Shown here piece after piece: positions 26,903 through 34,398 of a stretch of DNA of 64,000 nt. Source of the DNA: G965267605 sp965267605 (lineage in GTDB: Bacteria > Bacteroidota > Bacteroidia > Flavobacteriales_E > Vicingaceae); assembly GCA_965267605.1 (NCBI GenBank), contig OZ254088.1:1922001-1986000 (forward strand). The letters are read 5' to 3'. Each line of letters begins with the position of its first letter. The stretch's first letter is position 1. A program made the position numbers and the translations under genes. The notes beneath the pieces were generated by a model. The model made no database searches and was not told the DNA's origin. It saw only the letters and a program-made list of their open reading frames with translations.

Positions 26903-27250
26903 ATGAAAGCACTATTCACATTCATGCTCACGTGTACAATTATTGGCTCACTACAGGCTCAGAACGAGTTGAAAGCGGGAGATTGCACACTTGAGGTTCC
27001 TTCAGCATTCAAACTTGTTAAAGATGACGGAACCTCGGACATGTTAGAGGTGAGGTCAAATTGTGAAATGAAGGAATTCCAGTTCACGATGTTCAACCGA
27101 TGGGGTTCCAAGGCAAGTGTTATAAAAAATGTAAACAGTCCTACTGAACTAAAAGATCTTACGGAAGGGGTTTATGTCTGGATGATCAAGGGTACCACTG
27201 AAAATGGTGATGAGTTCAATTTCTCGGGCAACATCACGATCCTCAAATAA
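26903..27250 (+). CDS. Stand-alone T9SS type B (gliding C-terminal) domain protein 2
   Basis: A 115-residue paralogue of the protein at 25737 with the same plan: signal peptide (MKALFTFMLTCTIIGSLQAQ) then a single type B domain with CTLEVPSAF, FQFTMFNRWGSKA, LKDLTEGVYVWMIKG and a last strand NITILK. It lies 11 bases after the GLPGLI gene, so the three genes form one operon. Sequence identity between the two small proteins is moderate and spread over the whole domain, so they are not a very recent duplication. Confidence 0.8.
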   Translation: MKALFTFMLTCTIIGSLQAQNELKAGDCTLEVPSAFKLVKDDGTSDMLEVRSNCEMKEFQFTMFNRWGSKASVIKNVNSPTELKDLTEGVYVWMIKGTTENGDEFNFSGNITILK

Positions 27251-27251
27251 T

Positions 27252-28136
27252 CTAGGAGGTGGTCTTGGTACTGTATATTTCCTGTAACCGTTGAGTGACT
27301 GTCCCCTTTTGACCTGAGCCGATGGTTCGTCCGTCAACTAGCTTGACAAAGGCCAATTCGCCCATTGTTCCTGTAGTAAACATTTCATCTGCCGCATACA
27401 TTTCCGATGGGGATATATTTCTTTCTTCAATATGCATCCCTGCCTCTTGTGCACACTCTAACACCGTTGCACGTGTAATACCCTCCACACAACTGTCTGT
27501 AGTTGGTGTTACCAAAGCCTCATTCATCACCAGGAAGATGTTGGTAGCATTGGTTTCTGCCAGAAAACCATGCACATCCAGCATAACAGCATCATCCGCA
27601 CCAGCCACATTGGCTTCAATCTTTGCCAGGATGTTATTCAATAGATTGTTGTGATGGATCTTGGAATCCAGGCACTGTGGTGGGTTTCTTCTTGTAGAAG
27701 CAGTGATCAGTGAGATACCTTCATCTCCATACACCATACCTTTCCACTCAGCCAATACGATCAATGTTGGTCCGTGCGTGTTGAGTTCAGGATTCATGCC
27801 AGACGTTCCCTTTCTTCCTCTCGACAAAGTAAGCCTGATATGCACACCATCATCCATTCCGTTAGCATCCAGGGTTTGCTGAATAGCATCTTTGATCTCA
27901 TCTTTCGATGGAATCTCCTTAAAATTCAACGCTTTTGCTGAAGCGATCATTCGTTCCAGGTGCGCATCCAGTTTAAAGATCTTTCCATTGTACAATCGCA
28001 ATCCCTCCCACACACCATCTCCACCTTGAACAAGGCTATCCAATACCGAAACCTTAGCTTCTGATCTGTTGACCAACCCATTCACCCATACCTGGGTATT
28101 CTCATTTCTGGGGTCTGGAACATTATACTTTGCCAT
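27252..28136 (-). CDS. Class IV (branched-chain/D-amino-acid-like) aminotransferase
   Basis: A 294-residue PLP-dependent class IV aminotransferase. The likely PLP lysine is K159 in LDSKIHHNNLL and the pyridine-nitrogen glutamate is E194 in FLAETNATNIFLV; DGVWEGLRLYNGKIFKLDAHLER-type N-terminal sequence fits branched-chain aminotransferase-like members more than D-Ala transaminases. Substrate cannot be fixed from sequence. It is the last gene of hisS-hutH-sulfotransferase-aminotransferase, four bases behind the sulfotransferase-like gene, suggesting the two act on one substrate or product. Plant proteins annotated as branched-chain-aminotransferase-like, as I recall, fuse these same two domains. 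Confidence 0.88.
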   Translation of the reverse strand: MAKYNVPDPRNENTQVWVNGLVNRSEAKVSVLDSLVQGGDGVWEGLRLYNGKIFKLDAHLERMIASAKALNFKEIPSKDEIKDAIQQTLDANGMDDGVHIRLTLSRGRKGTSGMNPELNTHGPTLIVLAEWKGMVYGDEGISLITASTRRNPPQCLDSKIHHNNLLNNILAKIEANVAGADDAVMLDVHGFLAETNATNIFLVMNEALVTPTTDSCVEGITRATVLECAQEAGMHIEERNISPSEMYAADEMFTTGTMGELAFVKLVDGRTIGSGQKGTVTQRLQEIYSTKTTS

Positions 28137-28140
28137 ACGC

Positions 28141-28851
28141 TTAGCTGTTAATCAATTGCTGATATAAAGGAACACTTTCATTCAAAAGAGGAATCAGGTG
28201 CTCAGGCACTCTTTCATCCTTTTCGCGGTAAGGCGCAAACCCGGTGCTTTTGTGTACGGAGTGGTACCAATACTTGGCCCAAACTCCGTCCTCTGGTCTG
28301 GCTCCCGCCTCCCAATGAAGCATCGAAGGATCAAATGGAATATTGCAGAAAGTGCACAGCTCGGTTAATTTCTCTTCCGGGTCCAGTAGGATATCCTTCG
28401 AATCAAGTACCATGACGGGAAGATTCCTTTGGGTCAGGTGATCAAGAAGTTCTACCTGCATCTGGTAGCATACATCGAGCATGGTTGGCTGCTCCATGTT
28501 AACTGCATACGAGGTCAGCATCTGACCTGGGTCGCGGGTAAGGATAACGTTAACGCACTGATCAAGAAATCCCCAGTCTAATCCCACCAGGTGATTGGCC
28601 ATGTGTTTATGAAACACTGTGGAAGTTTCCGCACCTGCCAGCAAATCTGAGATGATGACTTCCGGGTCGAGTTCCATGGCAGCAAGTGCTTCCTCTCTTG
28701 ACGGTCTCCAAACACCTGTGTGTTGAAGGAAGTAACCGAACAGTGGTTCGTCAACAACAGTAGTATCCTCACGCTGTGCAAAAGCATACATCAACGCAGT
28801 TGAAACATTTCTGGGGCCAGACCAGAGCGCTATCCTCTTTGTGCGCTGCAT
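28141..28851 (-). CDS. Sulfotransferase-like P-loop protein
   Basis: A 236-residue protein with the two PAPS-binding signatures of sulfotransferases: a 5'-phosphosulfate loop WSGPRNVSTAL (10-20) and a 3'-phosphate motif LTRDPGQMLTSYA (about 104-116; R106, S114). A conserved VVDEPLFGYFLQHTG follows the first motif. Its partner gene is a class IV aminotransferase four bases downstream, and hutH ends two bases upstream. The reaction is unknown; a role in modifying or activating a hydroxylated or amino substrate is only an inference, and it could be a non-sulfating P-loop enzyme. Confidence 0.8.
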   Translation of the reverse strand: MQRTKRIALWSGPRNVSTALMYAFAQREDTTVVDEPLFGYFLQHTGVWRPSREEALAAMELDPEVIISDLLAGAETSTVFHKHMANHLVGLDWGFLDQCVNVILTRDPGQMLTSYAVNMEQPTMLDVCYQMQVELLDHLTQRNLPVMVLDSKDILLDPEEKLTELCTFCNIPFDPSMLHWEAGARPEDGVWAKYWYHSVHKSTGFAPYREKDERVPEHLIPLLNESVPLYQQLINS

Positions 28852-28853
28852 GT

Positions 28854-30353
28854 CTAAACGAAGAACCTGATATCCTTCGCAAATGTTGTTGGATCGTGTT
28901 CCTGAATAAAAGTGGCAGCACCGGTCATCTGTGCATGAAGGAAACCATCTCCCTGTACAGATGGAACTGCTTCTCTGAACGCCTTCCTTAATGTTGTTGT
29001 AGCAGGAGCGCTTGAACGTTCACTTTGCTCACAAGCCTTACAGGCTATCAATAACTCAACTGCAAGAATTGATTGGAGGTTATCGATCATACGCACCAAT
29101 CTGGTTGCTCCATTGGCGCCCATGCTCACATGATCCTCCTGTCCGTTAGAAGAATCAACAGAATCTATGCTTGCCGGACTGGCCAACTGTTTGTTCTGAC
29201 TAACAATACTTGCAGCGCTGTACTGCGCAATCATATATCCACTTTCCAGTCCTGGATCATCAGCGAGGAAAGGGTTCAATCCTCTGGTACCTGATAGCAG
29301 CTTGTACCCTCTTCTTTCGGAAATGCTTCCAAGCTCAGCAATGGCCAATGCCAAGTGGTCAAATGCCAATGCGAGCGGTTGGCCATGGAAATTACCTCCG
29401 GAAATGATCTTTCCCTGATCGTCAAGAACCAATGGATTATCCGTAACAGAATTGATCTCTGTTTCTATGACGCCCTTCACATAACTTGCCGTGTCCTTAC
29501 TTGCACCGTGTACTTGTGGCAGACATCTGAATGAATAGGGGTCCTGTGTATATTGGGAGTTTTGGTGAAGTGAGGTTCCCTGAAGAATGTTCCTCATGTT
29601 CTCTGATGTGAGGCCCTGGCCCTTGTGTCCACGGACCTGATTGATCCCAGCATCGAAAGCGTCCAATCTACAAGTAAATGCTTCAGCACTAAGTGCAGCA
29701 ATAAGATCCGCCCAGCAGCCCAATTGCTCAAGCCTCGTTAAAGCCCAAACCCCATGAGCCGTCATGAACTGCGTGCCGTTCAACAACGCCAATCCTTCCT
29801 TGGCCCCCAATACGTATGGGGAGATTCCAGCGGATAAAATGGCTTCTTTGCTACTTTGAATATCAAGTCCATTCCATAATTCGCCTTCTCCAATCAACGT
29901 CATCGCCAGATGCGCCAATGGTGCGAGATCTCCTGAAGCGCCCAGCGAACCTTGTTCATATACTACAGGAAGTAATCCTGCATTTACGAAAGCAACTAAT
30001 TGATCAATCAACGCAGGTTTGACTCCAGATTTACCTAGTGCAAGTCCTTTGGCCTTCAGGATCATCATCAACCTGCAGATCTCAGGATCCACGGTATCGC
30101 CCATTCCTGCTGCATGTGATCTTACCAGATTCAGCTGTAGCTTCCCAACATTGTCGTCATCAATGAACGTATCACACAAAGATCCGAAGCCGGTGTTTAC
30201 TCCATAGATCGGAGCTTCCCTGGTCTGCATTTCCTGCTCCAGGAAATCCCTGTTCTTTTGAACCAATGTGCGTGTAGCTTCATCCAATTCAAGATTGCCT
30301 GAAAGGCCAGCAATATCCTCAATAGTCCAATATGATTGATCTATACTAGCCAT
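28854..30353 (-). CDS. hutH: Histidine ammonia-lyase
   Basis: Deaminates L-histidine to urocanate and ammonia using an autocatalytic MIO prosthetic group. The 499 residues contain the MIO tripeptide A139-S140-G141 within GSLGASGDLAPLAHL, the catalytic Tyr region IYGVNTGFGSL, and Ser79-His80 (NLVRSHAAG) at the position that, from family knowledge, separates histidine lyases from Phe/Tyr lyases. No hutU, hutI or hutG is present; instead hutH overlaps hisS by 8 bases and is followed after two bases by the sulfotransferase-like gene. A biosynthetic role is therefore possible alongside catabolism. Confidence 0.92.
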   Translation of the reverse strand: MASIDQSYWTIEDIAGLSGNLELDEATRTLVQKNRDFLEQEMQTREAPIYGVNTGFGSLCDTFIDDDNVGKLQLNLVRSHAAGMGDTVDPEICRLMMILKAKGLALGKSGVKPALIDQLVAFVNAGLLPVVYEQGSLGASGDLAPLAHLAMTLIGEGELWNGLDIQSSKEAILSAGISPYVLGAKEGLALLNGTQFMTAHGVWALTRLEQLGCWADLIAALSAEAFTCRLDAFDAGINQVRGHKGQGLTSENMRNILQGTSLHQNSQYTQDPYSFRCLPQVHGASKDTASYVKGVIETEINSVTDNPLVLDDQGKIISGGNFHGQPLALAFDHLALAIAELGSISERRGYKLLSGTRGLNPFLADDPGLESGYMIAQYSAASIVSQNKQLASPASIDSVDSSNGQEDHVSMGANGATRLVRMIDNLQSILAVELLIACKACEQSERSSAPATTTLRKAFREAVPSVQGDGFLHAQMTGAATFIQEHDPTTFAKDIRFFV

Positions 30354-31716
30354 TTGTAAATCTGCTCATCAATTCGTCAGCTGATAATTTCGTTTGCTCT
30401 CCGGTTCCCATGTCCTTAAGCGCCAGCATTCCACTCTCCCTTTCTTCACTTCCTACAACTACCACGAACGGAATGCCTTTTCCATTGGCATACTTCATTT
30501 GCTTCTTCATCTTCGCCATATCTGGATATACCTCTGCATTGATTCCTTGCTTTCGCAGTTGCATGACAATGGGAATACAAAAATCCTGATCCTCCTGCTC
30601 AAAGTGAGTGAACAGTATTTGCGTACCGGCTGATGTCAAATCAGGGAAGGCATCCAATTCCAGGAGGATATCGTAAATGCGCTCGGCTCCAAAGGAGATG
30701 CCTACACCAGACATACCATTCAATCCGAAGATACCGGTAAGATCATCGTAACGACCACCACCGCCAATGCTACCAATGTTCACTGCGGTTTCCTTTACCT
30801 CAAAGATGGTACCTGTATAGTAATCGAGTCCTCTGGCCAACAGGGCATTGAAGACCAATGTTCCATTTCGCAAGCCAAGGTTGGACGTGTGATTTACAAC
30901 GTATGCCACTTCATCCAAACCTTCAGCTCCTTTTTCAGAGCTTCCAATCATCTTACGAAGTGCATCGATCTTCTCTTCATTGGTTCCTTCAACCGCAAGC
31001 AATGAGCGTAAGTTGCTCACACCTGATTCATTCAGTCCTTTCGCCTTTAGCTCCTCCTCCACCTTCTCAGAGCCTATCTTATCTAACTTATCGATGATGA
31101 TCGTCATCTCCGTAAGCTGATCACCCATTCCTAGCAACTCAGCGATTCCTATTAGTACCTTCCGGTTGTTGATCTGAATATCAAAGGCGGGAAGGCCAAG
31201 TTTTGACAAACCTTCATCGTAGATCTGTACCAATTCAACTTCGTTCAACAAAGATTCTGTTCCGATAGCATCGCAATCGCACTGATAGAATTCCCTGTAT
31301 CGACCTTTTTGAGGTCTATCTGCTCTCCAGACCGGTTGTATTTGAAACCGCTTGAAGGGGAATGTGATATCGTTCTGGTGCTGAACTACATAACGTGCAA
31401 ACGGTACGGTAAGGTCATAACGAAGGGCCCGCTCCGAGATTTGCGAAACCAAGCTGGAAGAAGTGTAGTCCTTCAGCTCGCCTGATACTTTAGACAGGTA
31501 ATCTCCTGAATTCAGGATTTTGAAAATCAATCGATCCCCCTCCTCACCGTACTTTCCCGTCAGTGTTTCAAGCTTCTCCATAGAAGGCGTCTCGATCTGC
31601 TGATAGCCATACTTCCTGAACACACCTTTGAGTGTATCCATGATGAAGTTCCTTCGCTCCATTTCAATTGGAGAAAAGTCTCTGGTTCCTTGTGGAAGGG
31701 ATGGCTTCATGCTCAT
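30346..31716 (-). CDS. hisS: Histidyl-tRNA synthetase
   Basis: Charges tRNA-His with histidine in the cytoplasm; class II synthetase of 456 residues. Visible are the N-terminal LPQGTRDFSPIEMERRN, motif 2 region (QIQPVWRADRPQKGRYREFYQCD), the histidine-binding ARGLDYYTGTIFEV and an anticodon-binding domain in the last 100 residues. It is first in a four-gene operon and overlaps hutH by eight bases, so histidine charging and histidine deamination are made together. The upstream gap to ettA holds a candidate small RNA on the opposite strand. Confidence 0.96.
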   Translation of the reverse strand: MSMKPSLPQGTRDFSPIEMERRNFIMDTLKGVFRKYGYQQIETPSMEKLETLTGKYGEEGDRLIFKILNSGDYLSKVSGELKDYTSSSLVSQISERALRYDLTVPFARYVVQHQNDITFPFKRFQIQPVWRADRPQKGRYREFYQCDCDAIGTESLLNEVELVQIYDEGLSKLGLPAFDIQINNRKVLIGIAELLGMGDQLTEMTIIIDKLDKIGSEKVEEELKAKGLNESGVSNLRSLLAVEGTNEEKIDALRKMIGSSEKGAEGLDEVAYVVNHTSNLGLRNGTLVFNALLARGLDYYTGTIFEVKETAVNIGSIGGGGRYDDLTGIFGLNGMSGVGISFGAERIYDILLELDAFPDLTSAGTQILFTHFEQEDQDFCIPIVMQLRKQGINAEVYPDMAKMKKQMKYANGKGIPFVVVVGSEERESGMLALKDMGTGEQTKLSADELMSRFTNG

Positions 31717-31790
31717 AAAGCGAAAATAGAAATTACTGGAGTCTCAACTTAAGAATCAAATATTCGAACTTTTTGAGCACCCTTTTTGTC

Positions 31791-31820
31791 TTGTTCCTAT
31801 ACTAACCTTCCCTACTTTTG
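31791..31820 (+). promoter_or_regulatory. Promoter of the candidate small RNA
   Basis: TTG at 31791-31793, exactly 19 bases, then TACTTTTG at 31813-31820: a full match to the Bacteroidota TTG-N17-23-TAnnTTTG promoter, the best in this window. No conventional gene follows on this strand before the terminator at 31872. Confidence 0.65.
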
Positions 31821-31826
31821 AAGCTC

Positions 31827-31905
31827 TTGGATTTTCATAGTAGGTTGGTTAGTGTTTTATGAATCCAAAGGCAGAAAGGTCCCTCTCGGGACCTTCTGTC
31901 TTTTT
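31827..31905 (+). ncRNA. Candidate stand-alone small RNA
   Basis: About 80 bases between a strong promoter and a strong terminator on the plus strand, in the gap between hisS and ettA (both minus). It folds as two hairpins: a first stem TTGGATT plus CATA (31827-31833, 31836-31839) with TATGAATCCAA (31858-31868), an 11-bp stem with a two-T bulge and an 18-base G/T-rich loop, then the terminator stem. Its last bases overlap the ettA stop codon antisense. The only open frame in it is 19 codons (31859-31918) and runs through the terminator, so an RNA role is favoured. No known RNA family is recognised. Confidence 0.55.
31872..31905 (+). terminator. Rho-independent terminator of the candidate small RNA
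   Basis: Eleven-base-pair stem with one bulged A (31872-31883 with 31888-31898, core AAGGTCCC/GGGACCTT), loop TCTC, followed by TCTTTTT on the plus strand. The minus side is not T-rich, so it points at plus-strand transcription. Confidence 0.85.
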
Positions 31906-33586
31906 AGTCCTTTACTAACTTTCGATACCTGAACTTTTGTGGTTCCGTTCCCAGGCGTTTCATTCTGTTTTCCAGGTAATCTGAATAACCTCCTTCAAAA
32001 GGATACACCACACCGTCACCTTCAAAGGCCAACATGTGTGTACATATTCTATCGAGGAACCATCTATCGTGAGAGATGACCACAGCACATCCGGCAAAGT
32101 TCTCCAATCCTTCTTCCAGTGCACGAAGCGTAGCTACATCAAGGTCGTTATCCGGTTCATCCAGCAGGAGAACGTTTGCTTCAGATTTTAATGTCATCGC
32201 CAGATGAAGTCTGTTTCTCTCTCCACCCGATAGGACTCCAACTTTCTTGTTCTGATCTGAACCATTAAAGTTGAAACGGCTTACATAAGCTCTTGAATTA
32301 ACAGCAACACCTGCCAATTCAATGACTTCATTGCCGCCAGAAATCACTTCCCACACGGTCTTCTCCGGGTCGATGTCTTTGTGACTTTGATCCACATATC
32401 CAAGTTGAACTGTGTCACCCACAGTAAACGTTCCTGAATCAGGTTGCTCTTCTCCCATGATCATTCTAAACAATGTTGATTTACCAGAACCATTCGGTCC
32501 GATAACGCCAACAATGCCATTGGGAGGTAGCGTAAAACTCAGATCATCAATAAGTAGATGATCAAATCCTTTGTTCACACTCGTTGCTTCTATTACATCG
32601 TTACCCAGTCTTGGACCATCAGGAATGAAAATCTCAAGCTTAGCTTCTTTCTCTTTAGGTGATTGACTAAGTAGCAGGTCGTAGTTTTTCAAACGTGCTT
32701 TCGACTTGGTCTGTCTCCCCTTGGGGTTCATTCTTGACCACTCCAATTCACGCTCCAGCATCTTCTGTCTTTTGCTCTCTTGTTTCTCTTCCTGCGCCAG
32801 ACGCTTGGATTTCTGATCCAACCAGGTAGAGTAATTGCCTTCCCAGGGAATGCCCTCTCCTCTATCCAGTTCAAGAATCCAACCAGCAACATTATCAAGG
32901 AAATAACGATCGTGTGTCACCGCTATCACGGTTCCTTTATACTGCTGAAGGTGCTGTTCCAACCAATACACAGACTGTGCATCCAGGTGGTTAGTTGGCT
33001 CATCCAGCAATAGAATGTCTGGCTCCTGAAGCAATAGCCTCGTTAACGCCACCCTTCTCTTTTCACCACCAGAGAGGTTTTCAATCTTTCGATCACCTTC
33101 CGGACAGTGCAGAGCGGTCATCGCCCTTTCCAATTTGGAATCCAGATCCCATGCATCCAATTGATCGATCTTTTCCTGAAGTTTCGATTGTTCCTCGATC
33201 AGCTTCTCCATGGCATTGGGATCCTCCAGTACTGCCGGATCGGCAAACTTGTTGTTCACCTCCTCGTACGCCTTTAAAGCTTCTGAAGCTTCTCCCATCC
33301 CTTCTTCAACAATCTCCTTGACTGTTACATTAGGGTCAAACGTAGGTTCCTGTGGAAGGTATCCGATGCTGTAACCATCACTGAAATGTACTTCCCCCGT
33401 ATGGGATTTGTCTTCTCCAGCAATGATCTTCAGTAAGGTGGACTTACCAGACCCGTTCATACCCAGGATTCCAATCTTGGCTCCATAGAAGAACGACAGG
33501 TATATATCCTTCAGGATTTGCTTGCCTTGTGGGGTGTTCTTACCCACTCCCACCATTGAAAATATGATCTTCTTATCGTCTGACAT
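31904..33586 (-). CDS. ettA: Energy-dependent translational throttle protein EttA (ABC-F)
   Basis: ABC-F ATPase that binds the ribosome E site and gates entry into elongation according to energy state. The 560 residues carry two ABC modules: Walker A GMNGSGKST and GPNGSGKST, signatures LSGGEKRRVAL and LSGGERNRLHL, Walker B LLLDEPTNHLD and LLLDEPDNDLD. The start IIFSMVGVGKNTPQGKQILK and lack of membrane segments match EttA. The second Walker B has Asp where Thr is usual (DEPDN for DEPTN). The linker (about 245-310) is Lys/Arg/Glu rich as expected. It is transcribed divergently from the lipoprotein gene at 33655. Confidence 0.95.
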   Translation of the reverse strand: MSDDKKIIFSMVGVGKNTPQGKQILKDIYLSFFYGAKIGILGMNGSGKSTLLKIIAGEDKSHTGEVHFSDGYSIGYLPQEPTFDPNVTVKEIVEEGMGEASEALKAYEEVNNKFADPAVLEDPNAMEKLIEEQSKLQEKIDQLDAWDLDSKLERAMTALHCPEGDRKIENLSGGEKRRVALTRLLLQEPDILLLDEPTNHLDAQSVYWLEQHLQQYKGTVIAVTHDRYFLDNVAGWILELDRGEGIPWEGNYSTWLDQKSKRLAQEEKQESKRQKMLERELEWSRMNPKGRQTKSKARLKNYDLLLSQSPKEKEAKLEIFIPDGPRLGNDVIEATSVNKGFDHLLIDDLSFTLPPNGIVGVIGPNGSGKSTLFRMIMGEEQPDSGTFTVGDTVQLGYVDQSHKDIDPEKTVWEVISGGNEVIELAGVAVNSRAYVSRFNFNGSDQNKKVGVLSGGERNRLHLAMTLKSEANVLLLDEPDNDLDVATLRALEEGLENFAGCAVVISHDRWFLDRICTHMLAFEGDGVVYPFEGGYSDYLENRMKRLGTEPQKFRYRKLVKD

Positions 33587-33642
33587 AGCGCTGTTTTGGC
33601 GTTAGAAAATGCAATATCTAAAAAGCTCTCAAAATAAAGCCG

Positions 33643-33650
33643 TAAATTTG
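33643..33650 (+). promoter_or_regulatory. -7 promoter element with very short leader
   Basis: TAAATTTG, exact match to TAnnTTTG, with only four bases before the ATG at 33655. If used, the lipoprotein mRNA would be leaderless or the real start would be further in. Confidence 0.45.
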
Positions 33651-33654
33651 ATAC

Positions 33655-34329
33655 ATGCGTAATCTTTTGATAGGTGCTCTTGCCATTGGTTTAGGGCTGA
33701 TTGGATGTAAGAATCCGGATCCAGTTAAAGGATGCACGGATCGTGTTGCAGAGAATTTCAATTACCTCGCAGTGGAAGATGATGGTTCATGTATTTATAC
33801 AGACACCACTATACAACTATGGAATGATGGCCAGTTTGGATTCTTCGGAGATCAAAGCACTGGTGGACTTATTCTTTCTACGTGTGCCGGTGTGGCGGAT
33901 ACTTCAAGAGCGTTCATCGACTCTACTTCATTGGATTTGATGATCGTTTCCGACACAATGGGAGACTTTGGATTCAACCTATCTATTGCCAACAAGAAAT
34001 CTGCAGAGAATTTCAAGAATGGCTACCTGGTGTTTGATGCCATGCTACCAAAAAACAGCCCTCTTCAATACTTCGACATATTGATGGAAGGCAACAACTG
34101 TTTTGACATCAACAACTGTCTGCACATCTGCCAGAGTGGTGGCGTAACCATTACAACTTATCAGTTGGACACTTTAATGACTAAGGTTGTAATTCCATTG
34201 AATGACTTCCACGGAAGGAAACTAACGGACTTCACCAATGTGATGACCTTGAGGCAAACAGCGGGTAAGTCTGATACCGTTTTGGTGATCAACAACATCC
34301 GTTGGACAACGATGCCAGAGACCAATTGA
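33655..34329 (+). CDS. Hypothetical lipoprotein with GCTD-DDGSC motif
   Basis: A 224-residue lipoprotein (MRNLLIGALAIGLGLIGC, C18). Right after the anchor lies the motif GCTDRVAENFNYLA followed by DDGSC (about 27-48), a short acidic cysteine-bounded repeat common in secreted proteins of marine Bacteroidota. The remaining 170 residues form a beta-rich domain (QLWNDGQFGFFGDQSTGG at the start, VIPLNDFHGRKLTDF near the end) that resembles a carbohydrate-binding-like jelly roll, but I cannot assign it firmly. It is divergent from ettA. Confidence 0.75.
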   Translation: MRNLLIGALAIGLGLIGCKNPDPVKGCTDRVAENFNYLAVEDDGSCIYTDTTIQLWNDGQFGFFGDQSTGGLILSTCAGVADTSRAFIDSTSLDLMIVSDTMGDFGFNLSIANKKSAENFKNGYLVFDAMLPKNSPLQYFDILMEGNNCFDINNCLHICQSGGVTITTYQLDTLMTKVVIPLNDFHGRKLTDFTNVMTLRQTAGKSDTVLVINNIRWTTMPETN

Positions 34330-34398
34330 TCTGGTCTTTAGCGATTTAGCATAACCATTTCGTTATTGATTCGTATCTTAACGTAACTCCGTCACGTT

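Noticed and set aside
31859..31918. A 19-codon open frame in the candidate small RNA
   Set aside because: It runs through the terminator stem and T run into the ettA end, and no related peptide is known to me; probably chance.
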